DNA of 49,266 nucleotides from Spirochaetaceae bacterium bin103 (GTDB lineage Bacteria; Spirochaetota; Spirochaetia; SZUA-6; Bin103), in contig MPNH01000045.1 in the NCBI GenBank assembly GCA_002238925.1, positions 1-49,266 of the forward strand, in the 5' to 3' direction. Numbering within the stretch: the first letter of the stretch is position 1; every line of letters begins with the position of its first letter. Positions 33,972 to 42,329 of this stretch are shown here, piece after piece. The notes below the pieces were generated by a model. It searched no databases and was not told the DNA's origin. It saw only the letters and a program-made list of their open reading frames with translations. The position numbers were made by a program, and so were the translations under genes.

Positions 33972-35414
33972 TCAGCGGGCGATGGCCGCCAGCTCCTGCC
34001 GCACGTCCTGGCCCAGATCGATGGCCAGCGACAGGTAGGCGTCGCCGAGGACGAGCATGGCCGCGTGCGCGGCGCCCTGCGCCTCGCGCAACTGCAGCGA
34101 CGCCTCATCCAGATCCCGGTTGCTGATCGCCCCGGCCGCGTGGCGCCGCGTCGCCTGCTCCATGCGCAGGTTGGCCCGTTCCAGCCGGAGTGAGGCCAAC
34201 TCCTCGTCCGCCACCGCGCTCGCCAGCGTGAGCCGGGCACGCGCGAACCCTTCCTCCGCCGCGCGGCGCGCGGTAGCCAGCGCGCGCCGCGTCGTTGCCA
34301 CCCTTTCCCGCGCCTGCGCGGAAGCGGTTGCATTACGTCCGCTGTCGAACAGCGTGTAGCTGCCGGTGATCGACAGGCTCACCGAACCGGGCCTCGATGC
34401 GCCGCGCGCCTTGCGGTAGTCGAGACCGAGCGAGACCGCCGGCAGCGCGCCGCGCTGGGTACGCTCGGCCTGCAGTTCCGCGCCGCTCAGCGCGGCCTCT
34501 GCTTCCAGCACCTCGAGGGCGCCGGCGATGGCGGCGGCTGGCGTGGGCTCGGCGAGCAGGGCACGAGCGCCCCAGCGCAGCTCGGCGGGATCGGCGGCGG
34601 CCGGCACGGCCAGCGGCGCCGGCGCCAAGCCGAGGTCGGCAAAGAACTCGTCGGTGTCGAGGGCGAGCACGGCGCGCTGCGCATCGAGGGTGTTGCGTTG
34701 ATCGGCAACGGCAATAGTGGCGTCCAGCAGCGCCAACCGGTCGGCCGCGCCTTGCGCCACGCGGAACCGCGTCTGGGCCAGATCACGCTCGGCGAACCTC
34801 AGCCGTTCCTCCAGCAGCGCAACGGCCTCCGTGCGCTCGGTCAGGGTCAGGAACGCGCGCGCCGTCTGCAGGGCCACCTCGTTGCGTACCCGCTGCAGGC
34901 GCAGCCGGGCGAGCCGCAGTTGGTCGCGGCGATCGTGCACCGCCAGCGCCTCCGCCGACAGCCGTCCCTCGGGTAACAGATCCTGCGCCACCGACACGCT
35001 GTGCATGTCGATCAGCTCGTCGCTGTCGCGGCCCGATCCGTCCAGGCCGACCTCACCGGTATAGCTGCCGGCAATCTGCATGCCCCACGGCAACGCGAGG
35101 CCGGCACTGACCGTGGCGGCGGCGCCCAGGTCGAACGTGTCGCCCACGTCGGCGACGGTGCCGGTTTGGAGCGGCGCGAGATCGACACTCGCGGCCGGCG
35201 TGGCGCTCACCGATATGGCCAGCCCGCCCTGGTCGATCTCGGCCAGCCGCAGTGCCAACGCGGCCGAACGCGCGGCCGCTTCCGCCTCCACCACGGATGA
35301 ATGGCCGGCGAGGGCAGCGTCTACCGCGTCGCCGATGTGCAGCGCCTCCTGCGCGACCGCCGGCAGCGCCGCGGCCAGCGCGATCAGCGCCGCATACCAG
35401 GGCGTGCGCCTCAC
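33972..35414 (-). CDS. TolC-family outer membrane efflux protein
   Basis: About 480 residues. A signal peptide (RRTPWYAALIALAAALPAVAQ) is followed by two TolC structural repeats. Each has a pair of long helices (e.g. RAFLTLTERTEAVALLEERL and LERANLRMEQATRRHAAGAI) plus an outer-membrane strand region: ATVSAGLALPWGMQIAGSYTG in the first and GSVSLSITGSYTLFDSGRNA in the second. It should form the trimeric exit duct for the RND pumps. The start is a GTG at 35414, overlapping the stop of the second TolC-like gene. Both run convergent to the permease operon, so they have their own promoter. Confidence 0.85.
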   Translation of the reverse strand: MRRTPWYAALIALAAALPAVAQEALHIGDAVDAALAGHSSVVEAEAAARSAALALRLAEIDQGGLAISVSATPAASVDLAPLQTGTVADVGDTFDLGAAATVSAGLALPWGMQIAGSYTGEVGLDGSGRDSDELIDMHSVSVAQDLLPEGRLSAEALAVHDRRDQLRLARLRLQRVRNEVALQTARAFLTLTERTEAVALLEERLRFAERDLAQTRFRVAQGAADRLALLDATIAVADQRNTLDAQRAVLALDTDEFFADLGLAPAPLAVPAAADPAELRWGARALLAEPTPAAAIAGALEVLEAEAALSGAELQAERTQRGALPAVSLGLDYRKARGASRPGSVSLSITGSYTLFDSGRNATASAQARERVATTRRALATARRAAEEGFARARLTLASAVADEELASLRLERANLRMEQATRRHAAGAISNRDLDEASLQLREAQGAAHAAMLVLGDAYLSLAIDLGQDVRQELAAIAR

Positions 35415-36469
35415 TGCACCCCCGGGATAGGCGGCAGGTCGATGCCGGCGGCGTCCTGCAGCCGCAGCCATGCGAACCAGGCCGACCAGCGCGCCGCGCG
35501 CACGGCGTCGACGGCGGCAACCTGATCGGCGTGCGAGCCGGCGAGGCCGGATTCGGTGATCACGCCGGCGTCGTACTGTTCCGCGGCGCGGCGCGTCCGT
35601 TCCTGCTGCAGCGCAAGCTGCAACTCGCGCAGGGTCACGGTCTGGAACGCTTGCTGGGCGGTGGCGTAGGCGCTGGCGGTCGCGGTCTGCAGGTTGACGG
35701 CGGTATCTTCCAGCGCCGCCTTGCTACCGGCCACGGTGTTGGTGGCCGCCTCCCGGTCGAGACGCGAGGTCTCCTCCTCGGACACCAGCTTCAGGTTGAT
35801 CTCGTCAAGCTCCAGCTGCTGCGCGGCATGCCGGTGCTCGGCGCGCCGGGCGGTAGCGGCGGCGTAGGTGTCGGACGCGCCCAGATCCGGGAGATCGGGC
35901 GGCTCCGAGGTGAGCGCTGCCGCATCGAGCGTCGCGGCGTCGATGCCGGTCATGTCGACCAGGTTCGGCAGGGTGTTGAAGCGCCGCTGCTGGCGTGCCG
36001 CCGCCAGGTTCAACTCGGCGCTGAGCGCCGCCACCTGCGCCTGCAACTGTTCGGTCTTGCCGGCGGCGCCGACTCGCACCCGCGCATCGGTCAGTTCCAG
36101 GTCGAGCGTGGCAAGGCGCAGGCGCTCCTCCAACAGGCTGACCTGCTCGTTCGCCTGCTGCAGGCTCACGTACCCCTGCGCAATCGCCAGCAGTTCGCGG
36201 GTCGTGCCCTGACCGACGGTAAGTTGCGCGCGCTCCCACTGCAACCTGGCGGCGACCTGATCGAGCCGCGCATCCGAGGATGCCGACGCGCGGTCGAACG
36301 CCACGCGCGCATTCTCCCGCTGCAGGGCCAGCGACGCCAGTGCGGGGTTGGCGTCCTGCGCGGCTGCCAGAGCCTCGGCAATCGTCAACCCGGATGCGTC
36401 CTGCGCGACGGCTGTCATCGAGAGTGTCAGCAGGCAGATCGTGGCGGCTGCCGTGATGCGGATATTCAT
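35411..36469 (-). CDS. short TolC-like protein, apparently lacking barrel strands
   Basis: A 352-residue exported protein (signal MNIRITAAATICLLTLSMTAVAQ). SGLTIAEALAAAQDANPAL and QRENARVAFDRASASSDARL are typical TolC helix starts, and EEETSRLDREAATNTV to QYDAGVITESGLAGSHADQV corresponds to the second repeat. Where TolC proteins have strand hairpins after the first helix of each repeat, this sequence stays helical and is about 100-120 residues shorter than its neighbour. It may therefore be a periplasmic helical partner and not a pore, or a deletion derivative. AGGAGG lies four bases before the ATG at 36469, so it is well translated. Its stop overlaps the next gene. Confidence 0.7.
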   Translation of the reverse strand: MNIRITAAATICLLTLSMTAVAQDASGLTIAEALAAAQDANPALASLALQRENARVAFDRASASSDARLDQVAARLQWERAQLTVGQGTTRELLAIAQGYVSLQQANEQVSLLEERLRLATLDLELTDARVRVGAAGKTEQLQAQVAALSAELNLAAARQQRRFNTLPNLVDMTGIDAATLDAAALTSEPPDLPDLGASDTYAAATARRAEHRHAAQQLELDEINLKLVSEEETSRLDREAATNTVAGSKAALEDTAVNLQTATASAYATAQQAFQTVTLRELQLALQQERTRRAAEQYDAGVITESGLAGSHADQVAAVDAVRAARWSAWFAWLRLQDAAGIDLPPIPGVQ

Positions 36470-36570
36470 GAGTCCTCCTGAAAGCTCTCCGCGTACCTGC
36501 GGCTGGACTTTGGGGCGCAGTCCGGAGACCGCCCCGCGGCGAGCTTTCTCGGTTGTATTGCCCCAGGTCC

Positions 36571-36576
36571 ATTATA
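36571..36576 (-). promoter_or_regulatory. -10 hexamer upstream of the TolC-like pair
   Basis: On the minus strand a perfect TATAAT lies about 100 bases before the ATG at 36469. No good -35 is found at 16-18 bases, so an activator may be needed. Direct GTTCA half-sites like those before the permease operon are not seen here. Confidence 0.35.
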
Positions 36577-36642
36577 CCGGGCTGTTTCGTTGATGCTGCC
36601 GTCGTCGCCATCAACTCTCGCTAAACAAGCCGCCGGGTCGCG

Positions 36643-37941
36643 CTACCAGTAGCGCAGGGCGTTGGCGAACAGGGCGGCGAGGTCGGCTTCGGCGGCGGGG
36701 CGGGGCGCCAGCTTGGTAACCCGGTGCTGTGGCAGGGTGCCGGCCACCAGTGCCGGAATGTGTTCGTCGGTAAACCCTACCGCGGCCAGGCCGGCCGGCA
36801 TGTCGACGGCTCGCATCAGGTCGATGATGGTGTCTGCGAGGACAGTCCCGGCATCGTCCGCCCCGGCCCCCCCGATGTCGGCGCCCATCAACTGTGCGGC
36901 GCGCAGGTGGCGCTGCGGATCGGCGCAGGCGGTGAAGCGGAACACGGCAGGGGCGTTGAGAATGACCGACATGCCGTGCGGGCACATCGGGTGGTCGTCG
37001 GGGTACCCGGCCGGATGGTAGCCGGGGCCGGCGGTCTGGCGCGCGGCTACCATGCTCGATACCGGGTAGGACATTCCGTGCGGCAGGTGCACGCCGGCGT
37101 TGCCGAAGCCGTAGCCGGCGAAGGTGGCGGCGAGCAGCATGGCGGTGCGCGCGTTATGGTCGTCCGGGTCGCGCATGGCGCGCACCAGGTTGGCCGCCGT
37201 CAGCTCGATGGCGCGCTCGGCCCACAGGTCGCTGATCGGATTGGCGCCCTGGTAGGCGGGCCGCAGCGCCGGGTCGGCGGGCGCCTCGCGGGCGGTGTAG
37301 GGCATCGCCGTGAACGACTCGACGGCGTGGCACAGCACGTCGAGGCCGGTGCTCGCCGCCACCACCGGCGGCAGGGTGCGCGTGTTGTCGGGGTCGACAA
37401 TGCCGAGCGTGGGACGCAGCGCGCGGTGTGCGATGCCGGTCTTGGCGCCCATCTCCAGGTAGTCGAAGATCGCCACGCCGGTGGTCTCGCTGCCGGTGCC
37501 GGCGGTGGTGGGCACTGCCACCATCGGCCGCAGCGGGCCGGGTACCGGCTCGCCGCGCCCGATCGGTTGGTTGACGTAGGTGAACAGGTCGGCCGGGTAG
37601 GTGGTGTACAGGTTGGCCGCCTTGGCGGTGTCCATGGCCGAGCCGCCGCCGACCGCGGCGAACCCGTCGCAGCCGGCCTCGCGCGCGGCGCCGATTGCAT
37701 CCAGGAACGAGGCGTCGCTCGGCTCCACGCGCGTGTCGGCGTACAGCACCGCATCGATGCCGGCGCCGCGCAGCGACGCGCGTGCCACCGCCACCGGCTC
37801 GGAGGCCGCCATTACCGGGTCGGTAACCAGGAATGCGCGCCGTACGCCGAGCGCGCGCAGCTCAAAGCCCAATTCGCGGGTGGCGCCGGCGCCGAACTTG
37901 ATGCGCGCCCCCTCCATGTTCAGGATCGTCTCGGTGGCCAT
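36643..37941 (-). CDS. iron-containing alcohol dehydrogenase (hydroxyacid-oxoacid transhydrogenase-like)
   Basis: A 432-residue group III (iron-type) dehydrogenase. FGAGATRELGFELRALGVRR opens the Rossmann half; AAVGGGSAMDTAKAAN and AVPTTAGTGSETTGVAIFDY are the nucleotide loops; the metal site is spread over GLDVLCHAVESF and VHLPHGMSYPVSSMV, with a further CPHGMSVILNAPAVFRFTA. The layout and the late segment match hydroxyacid-oxoacid transhydrogenase (ADHFE1/HOT), which couples 4-hydroxybutyrate oxidation to 2-oxoglutarate reduction; an ordinary NAD-dependent alcohol dehydrogenase is the alternative. The start is the ATG at 37941. It lies downstream of hsp20 on the same strand, but a strong terminator separates them. 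Confidence 0.85.
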   Translation of the reverse strand: MATETILNMEGARIKFGAGATRELGFELRALGVRRAFLVTDPVMAASEPVAVARASLRGAGIDAVLYADTRVEPSDASFLDAIGAAREAGCDGFAAVGGGSAMDTAKAANLYTTYPADLFTYVNQPIGRGEPVPGPLRPMVAVPTTAGTGSETTGVAIFDYLEMGAKTGIAHRALRPTLGIVDPDNTRTLPPVVAASTGLDVLCHAVESFTAMPYTAREAPADPALRPAYQGANPISDLWAERAIELTAANLVRAMRDPDDHNARTAMLLAATFAGYGFGNAGVHLPHGMSYPVSSMVAARQTAGPGYHPAGYPDDHPMCPHGMSVILNAPAVFRFTACADPQRHLRAAQLMGADIGGAGADDAGTVLADTIIDLMRAVDMPAGLAAVGFTDEHIPALVAGTLPQHRVTKLAPRPAAEADLAALFANALRYW

Positions 37942-37992
37942 GTTCGTGATCCCGACGATGCCCCGTACCGGCGCCGCGTGGGAAGCGGCCGC

Positions 37993-38033
37993 AAAAAAAC
38001 CCGAGCCCCGGCGGGAGGGTGCCGGGGCCCGGG
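37993..38033 (-). terminator. rho-independent terminator of hsp20
   Basis: On the minus strand CCCGGGCCCCGGC, an eight-base loop and GCCGGGGCTCGGG form a 13-pair stem with one G-U pair (38000-38012 and 38021-38033), followed by seven T (37993-37999). It lies 20 bp after the hsp20 stop and is the clearest terminator in the window. Confidence 0.9.
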
Positions 38034-38053
38034 TATCGGATAGGCGGGCGCTA

Positions 38054-38506
38054 TTAGGCGGCGCTCTGCACGGCGATTTGCCGGGCCTGCGCCTTGGCGC
38101 TCTTCGGCACCGTCAGGGTCAGCAGACCGTCCTTGAAGGTGGCGCTGATCTGGTCGGCGTCGACATTCTCCGGCAGGGAGAACGAGCGCTGGAAGGCGCC
38201 GGAGCGCCGCTCGCGGATCACGTATCCGTTCTCCTCGCGCTCTTCCTTCCGCTCCTGCTCGGAAGCGATGGTGAGCAGGTTGTGCTCGACGTTGACGGTG
38301 AAGTCCTTCTCCGTCAGGCCGGGCAACTCCGCCTCCAGGTGGTAGGCGTCCGCCTGCTCGCGCACGTTCACCCGCGGTGCGGTCGGCGCGGAGCCGGCAA
38401 TGCCGGACCCGTGGGGCAGGCCCCAGTTTTGAAACACGCTGTCGAACCAGCGGTCGAAATTCGCCGATGCGGGGCGATAGGGCCGATAGGTAACCAGGTT
38501 TCTCAT
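38054..38506 (-). CDS. Hsp20/alpha-crystallin small heat-shock protein
   Basis: A 150-residue holdase. The alpha-crystallin domain covers most of the protein after residue 45: RVNVREQADAYHLEAELPGL, NVEHNLLTIASEQERKEE, GAFQRSFSLPENVDADQI, and the closing FKDGLLTLTVPKSAK, with the G-L-L-T-L signature. The short N-terminus contains FDRWFDSVFQNWG, usual for class A bacterial proteins. AGGAGG lies six bases before the ATG at 38506, which decides the start. It is monocistronic between a sigma-54-like promoter and a strong terminator. Confidence 0.93.
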   Translation of the reverse strand: MRNLVTYRPYRPASANFDRWFDSVFQNWGLPHGSGIAGSAPTAPRVNVREQADAYHLEAELPGLTEKDFTVNVEHNLLTIASEQERKEEREENGYVIRERRSGAFQRSFSLPENVDADQISATFKDGLLTLTVPKSAKAQARQIAVQSAA

Positions 38507-38543
38507 TTCGTTCCTCCTATGAGTTGGTCTTCGCTTATCTATA

Positions 38544-38560
38544 AGCAGCAACCGTGCCAA
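38544..38560 (-). promoter_or_regulatory. sigma-54-like promoter of hsp20
   Basis: On the minus strand TTGGCACG-N4-CTGCT gives the GG-N10-GC spacing required at -24/-12. The predicted start near 38533 leaves a leader of about 27 bases ending with the Shine-Dalgarno of hsp20. No CIRCE element and no well-spaced sigma-70 boxes are seen. A sigma-54 activator site was not identified. Confidence 0.45.
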
Positions 38561-38769
38561 CTGTTCCAAGGGCGGTTTGTGGCCGTTCTGAGGCGTTTCC
38601 CGGGTCCAACTTGCCGGTTTCCGGTGGAGTGATGTATCGAAACGACCCACGGCGCCGAGCGCCCCCTCCAGTTGGGTCATTATTTCCCCACCGCGGTTCG
38701 AAAGGCCGGCCGGACTGTTCCAGACTTCCCCGGAGGTAGCCTCTGGCGCGTGCCTCGCGTACGCTACCG

Positions 38770-39324
38770 ATGGCGAAACCGATGAGCGAGCAACCTCCCG
38801 TCCATGTCCAGCCGCATCACCACGGCCCTCCCGTGGTGCGGTTCTGCAGCGGCTGTACCGCCCCGCTGGAGCGCCGCCGCGTGGAAGGCAAGGTGCTGCC
38901 GGTCTGCCCACGCTGCGGCCAGGTGGTGTACGCCGACCCCAAGGTGGCGGCGGGGGCGATCATCGAGCACGCCGGCCGCATCCTGCTGTTGCGGCGGGCG
39001 ATCTCGCCGGCGCGCGGCTTGTGGACGTTTCCCGGCGGCTACGTGGACCGCGGCGAGCCGGTGCCGGAGGCGGCCGCCCGCGAGGCGCACGAGGAGGCGG
39101 GCGTGACGGTGGCGGTGGGCGAACTGCTCGGCGTCTACTCGGCGCGCGACGTGGCGGTGGTGCTCATCGTCTACCGCGCGCGGCTTGTGTCCGGCACGCC
39201 GCATGCCGGTGCGGAGGCGCTCGAGGTGCGCTGGGTGCAGCCGGAGCACCTCCCGTGGGACGAACTGGCGTTCCCGAGCACCGCCGCGGCGCTGACCGAC
39301 TGGCGGAGCACACTGGCGGAGTAG
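38770..39324 (+). CDS. Nudix hydrolase with N-terminal zinc ribbon
   Basis: A 184-residue protein. A zinc ribbon (VRFCSGCTAPL then PVCPRCGQVVYADPK) precedes a Nudix domain with the full box: GGYVDRGEPVPEAAAREA followed directly by HEEAGV (from about residue 89), where the REAHEE glutamates bind Mg2+. This arrangement resembles NADH pyrophosphatase-type enzymes but is shorter, so the substrate (a nucleoside diphosphate derivative) is open. Two ATGs are possible, 38770 and 38782. It diverges from hsp20 across about 260 bp; an inverted GACCCA/TGGGTC pair (38644 and 38673) lies in that gap. Confidence 0.9.
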   Translation: MAKPMSEQPPVHVQPHHHGPPVVRFCSGCTAPLERRRVEGKVLPVCPRCGQVVYADPKVAAGAIIEHAGRILLLRRAISPARGLWTFPGGYVDRGEPVPEAAAREAHEEAGVTVAVGELLGVYSARDVAVVLIVYRARLVSGTPHAGAEALEVRWVQPEHLPWDELAFPSTAAALTDWRSTLAE

Positions 39325-39345
39325 AGGCGGCGGGCGAGCGGGAGG

Positions 39346-41096
39346 CTACTTCCTGTTGCCCGCGCGTTGCACCTTGGCCCAGGTGTCGCGCAGGCCTACC
39401 GAGCGGTTGAACACCGGCGCACCGGGCCGGGAGTCGTGGTTGTCCACCACGAAGTAGCCGTGGCGCAGAAACTGGAAGATCTGCCCGGGCTGTGCTTCGG
39501 CCAGGCCCGGCTCCACCTTGCAGGCGGTCAGGATCACTTCCGAGTTCGGGTTGAGATGGCGGGCCAGGTCGTCGTGCTCCACCTCGTTCATGTTCTCGGT
39601 GGTGAACAGGTGATCGTACAGGCGCACCTCGGCGCTGTGGGCGTGCTCGGCCGACACCCAGTGCAGAGTGCCGCGCACCCGCCGGCCGTCGGCGGTGCCG
39701 CCGCCGCGCGATGCCGGGTCGTAGCTGCAGCGCAGCTCGGTCACCCGTCCGGCGCCATCTTTCACCGCCTCGTCGCAGGTAATGTAGTAGGCCCCCTTCA
39801 GGCGCACCTCGCGGCCTGGTGACAGCCGGAAGAACTTGCGCGGCGCCTGCTCCATGAAGTCGCTGCGCTCAATGAACAGTTCGCGGGTGAACGGCAGCGT
39901 CCGCTTGCCGGCATCCGGATCCTCGGGGTTGTTCTCCACCTCGACCTGCTCGGTCTGTCCCTCCGGGTAGTTGGTAATAACTGCCTTCAGCGGGTCGAGT
40001 ACCGCCATCATGCGGGTGGCGGTGCGGTTCAGTTCCTCGCGCAGGTAGTACTCGAGTTGCGCGTAGCTGATCAGCACGGTGGTCTTGGTGAGCCCCACGC
40101 TGCGCACGAAGGCGCGGATGGCGCTGGGGGTGTAGCCGCGCCGGCGCAGGCCGCGCAGCGTGAGCAAGCGCGGGTCGTCCCAGCCGTGCACGGTGCCGTC
40201 GCCCACCAGGCGGCGCAGGATGCGCTTGTGCAGCACGGCGAATCCGACGTTGAGATGGTTGAACTCGATCTGCCGCGAGTGGAAGATGCCCAGCTTGTCC
40301 AGGTACCAGTCGTACAGCGGGCGGTTGTTCTCGAACTCCAGCGAACACAGCGAGTGGGTGACGCCTTCGACCGAGTCGCTCTGGCCGTGCGCCCAGTCGT
40401 ACATCGGGTAGATGCACCAGGCATCGCCGGTGCGGTAGTGGCGGGCGGGGTGGGGGGGGGGCCGCTGGATGTCGCGCGCGGGGCGCGGCGGATGCGGTAC
40501 ATCACCGGATCGCGCAGGTTCAGGTTGGGGGAGGCCATGTCGATGCGCGCACGCAGCACGTAGGCGCCGTCGGCGAACTCGCCCGCGCGCATGCGCCGCA
40601 GGAGGTCGAGGCTGTCGGCCGGCGGCCGGTTGCGGTCCGGGCTCTCGCGTCCGGGGCGGGTGGGCACACCGCGGTATTCGCTGATCTGTTCCGCCGTCAG
40701 GCTGTCGACGTACGCATCGCCCTGCTTCACCAGTTGCTCGGCCAGTTCGTACAGCTGTTCGTAGTAGTCGGATGCGTAGTACTCGTGCTCGCCCCAGTCG
40801 AAGCCGAGCCAGCGGATGTCCTCCTTGATCGACTCCACGTATTCCAGCTTCTCGCGCTCGGGGTTGGTGTCGTCGAAGCGCAGGCTGCAGAAACCGTCGA
40901 ATTCCCGGGCGACATCGAAGTTGAGGGTGATCGCCTTGGCGTGGCCGATGCCGATGTAGCCGTTCGGCTCCGGCGGCCAGCGCGTCTGCACGCGGTCGAA
41001 GCGGCCGGCGGCCAGGTCTTCGCGGATCGCCTTGCGAATGAAGTCGGACCCCTCTGGTGCGGAGTCCGGGGCTGGGGATGGGCTGGCGTTACTCAC
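39346..41096 (-). pseudogene. glnS: glutaminyl-tRNA synthetase, split by a frameshift
   Basis: GlnRS charges tRNA-Gln. The N-terminal half (likely GTG at 41096, [20 protein letters not shown]) has [16 protein letters not shown], where the usual HIGH reads GIGH, and [19 protein letters not shown]. It runs in one frame to [12 protein letters not shown] near 40480. From about 40440 the rest is in another frame: [39 protein letters not shown], the KMSKS-equivalent [12 protein letters not shown], and the anticodon-binding beta barrels to the stop at 39346. A low-complexity stretch with a run of ten G lies at the break, and one missing base (or two extra) would restore the frame. About 15 residues there also have no counterpart in E. 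coli GlnRS. Because the gene is normally essential, a sequencing slip is likely. Confidence 0.85.
40447..40461. repeat. homopolymer G4-T-G10 at the glnS frame break
   Basis: GGGG, T, then ten G (40452-40461) on the plus strand, i.e. C10 in the glnS coding strand, exactly where the reading frame changes. Such tracts slip in replication and in sequencing. Confidence 0.8.
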
Positions 41097-41160
41097 GTCG
41101 CGGCTAAAGTTAGCTGTTTCCGGTGCCAAAATGAACCGCAACTACCGTCGCTTAGAAAGT

Positions 41161-41219
41161 GTTCGGTAACTCAAGTTTCCTATAGACGGAACAAAATATG
41201 TTCGGTAACTTTAGTTTTC
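41161..41219. promoter_or_regulatory. two dyad repeats upstream of fic
   Basis: GTTCGGTAACTCAAGTTTCC (41161-41180) and GTTCGGTAACTTTAGTTTTC (41200-41219) match at 17 of 20 positions and are 39 bp apart. Each contains a near-palindrome of the type GGTAACT-NN-AGTTTCC. TAACTTTAG also occurs inverted at 41104-41112, in the glnS leader. The second copy ends one base before the fic ATG, where a Shine-Dalgarno is missing, so binding there would hide the start. The regulator is unknown; the Fic protein's own C-terminal helix-turn-helix-like end is a candidate. Confidence 0.5.
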
Positions 41220-41220
41220 G

Positions 41221-42246
41221 ATGATCGAACACATTCCCCGCGGACGCGGCCGCCCGCGCCGTGAGGACGTGTACCGGCGGGTGGAGACCCAGATTCGAGA
41301 AATGCGCGAACGCATGGGAGGACTGCCGAGCCCGGCGGAGGCAGACGGTATCTGGCGTGGCATATGGTACGAGGAAGTTCATCACTCGACCGCGATCGAA
41401 GGCAACACGCTGGTTCTGAAACAGGTCGAGAGCCTTCTTGACGAGGGCCGGGCTGTCGGCAACAAGGAACTGCGAGAGTACCTGGAGGTGCGTGGCTACG
41501 CCGACGCCGCGGACTGGGTGTACCGGCAGGCAATCAGTCGCACGGGGCTCTCCCATCCCCACGAAATACTGACGCTGGCCGAAGTGCGCAACGTACACTT
41601 CCAGGCAATGCAGTCGGTGTGGCAGGTGGCGCCGCATCCGGATGCGACCGGGCGCGAGAGCCCCGGCAGCTTCAGGGAACATGACATCCATCCCTTCTCG
41701 CGTGGCATGGTTCCCGTCACCTGGCCGCTCATTTCCGCGGAGGTGAATACGTGGCTGGACAGCGTCAACTCGCTCGACGCGACCCGCACGGCGTTTCCCG
41801 AGGCACTGGCCCGGACCCACTGCCGATTCGAACAGATTCATCCCTTCCTGGACGGCAACGGCCGAGCCGGGCGACTGGTCCTCAATCTGATCCTCGTTCG
41901 GCTCGGCTACCCGCCCGCGGTCATCTACAAGCGCGACCGGGCGCGGTATCTCCGTGCTCTGCACCGTGCGGACGAAGGCGACCCAGGCCCGCTCGGCGAG
42001 ATGCTCGCGCGCGCGATTCTCGCCAGCCTGCATCGGTTCGTCATACCGGCGGTAGCCGGCCCGGCGCGACTGGTACCGCTGGCCGCACTGGAGACTCCCG
42101 ATCTGAAGGGGTCGGCGCTACGGGCCGCGGCCGCGCGTGGGCGGCTCCGCGCCACCCGAGGGTCCGACGGCCACTGGCGCAGTACCCGCCAGTGGGTCGA
42201 CGAATACCGAGCAAGCCGATACCTGCGTGGCGGCGAAACTCGCTGA
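41221..42246 (+). CDS. Fic/DOC-family AMP transferase
   Basis: A 341-residue Fic protein. The catalytic motif HPFLDGNGRAGR lies at residues 207-218, complete with the histidine and anion-binding loop, so AMP transfer to a hydroxyl group is expected. The inhibitory helix motif (S/T)xxxE(G/N) is present near the N-terminus as STAIEGN (56-62), which marks a self-inhibited class II Fic. The last ~60 residues (LKGSALRAAAARGRLRATRG, then WVDEYRASRY) look like a winged helix. The ATG at 41221 lacks a Shine-Dalgarno and directly follows a dyad repeat. It is divergent from glnS. Its target protein is unknown. Confidence 0.92.
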   Translation: MIEHIPRGRGRPRREDVYRRVETQIREMRERMGGLPSPAEADGIWRGIWYEEVHHSTAIEGNTLVLKQVESLLDEGRAVGNKELREYLEVRGYADAADWVYRQAISRTGLSHPHEILTLAEVRNVHFQAMQSVWQVAPHPDATGRESPGSFREHDIHPFSRGMVPVTWPLISAEVNTWLDSVNSLDATRTAFPEALARTHCRFEQIHPFLDGNGRAGRLVLNLILVRLGYPPAVIYKRDRARYLRALHRADEGDPGPLGEMLARAILASLHRFVIPAVAGPARLVPLAALETPDLKGSALRAAAARGRLRATRGSDGHWRSTRQWVDEYRASRYLRGGETR

Positions 42247-42329
42247 GGGGCGATCCGCCGTCCATCTTATCGCAGGCGAAGGTTCCGGCCTTGCGTCGCG
42301 GCAGGCGCTCCGGGCACCTTGTGGGAGCG

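Noticed and set aside
38538..38569. Sigma-70 boxes TTGGAA and TATAGA before hsp20
   Set aside because: The spacer is 20 bases, too long; the sigma-54-like GG-N10-GC element fits the leader better.
38644..38678. Inverted GACCCA/TGGGTC pair in the hsp20-Nudix gap as an operator
   Set aside because: Arms of six bases 23 bp apart are expected by chance in DNA of this composition; noted only in passing.
40440..40480. Programmed frameshift in glnS
   Set aside because: The C10 run could slip, but no stimulatory structure or family precedent is visible; a sequencing or mutational indel is simpler.
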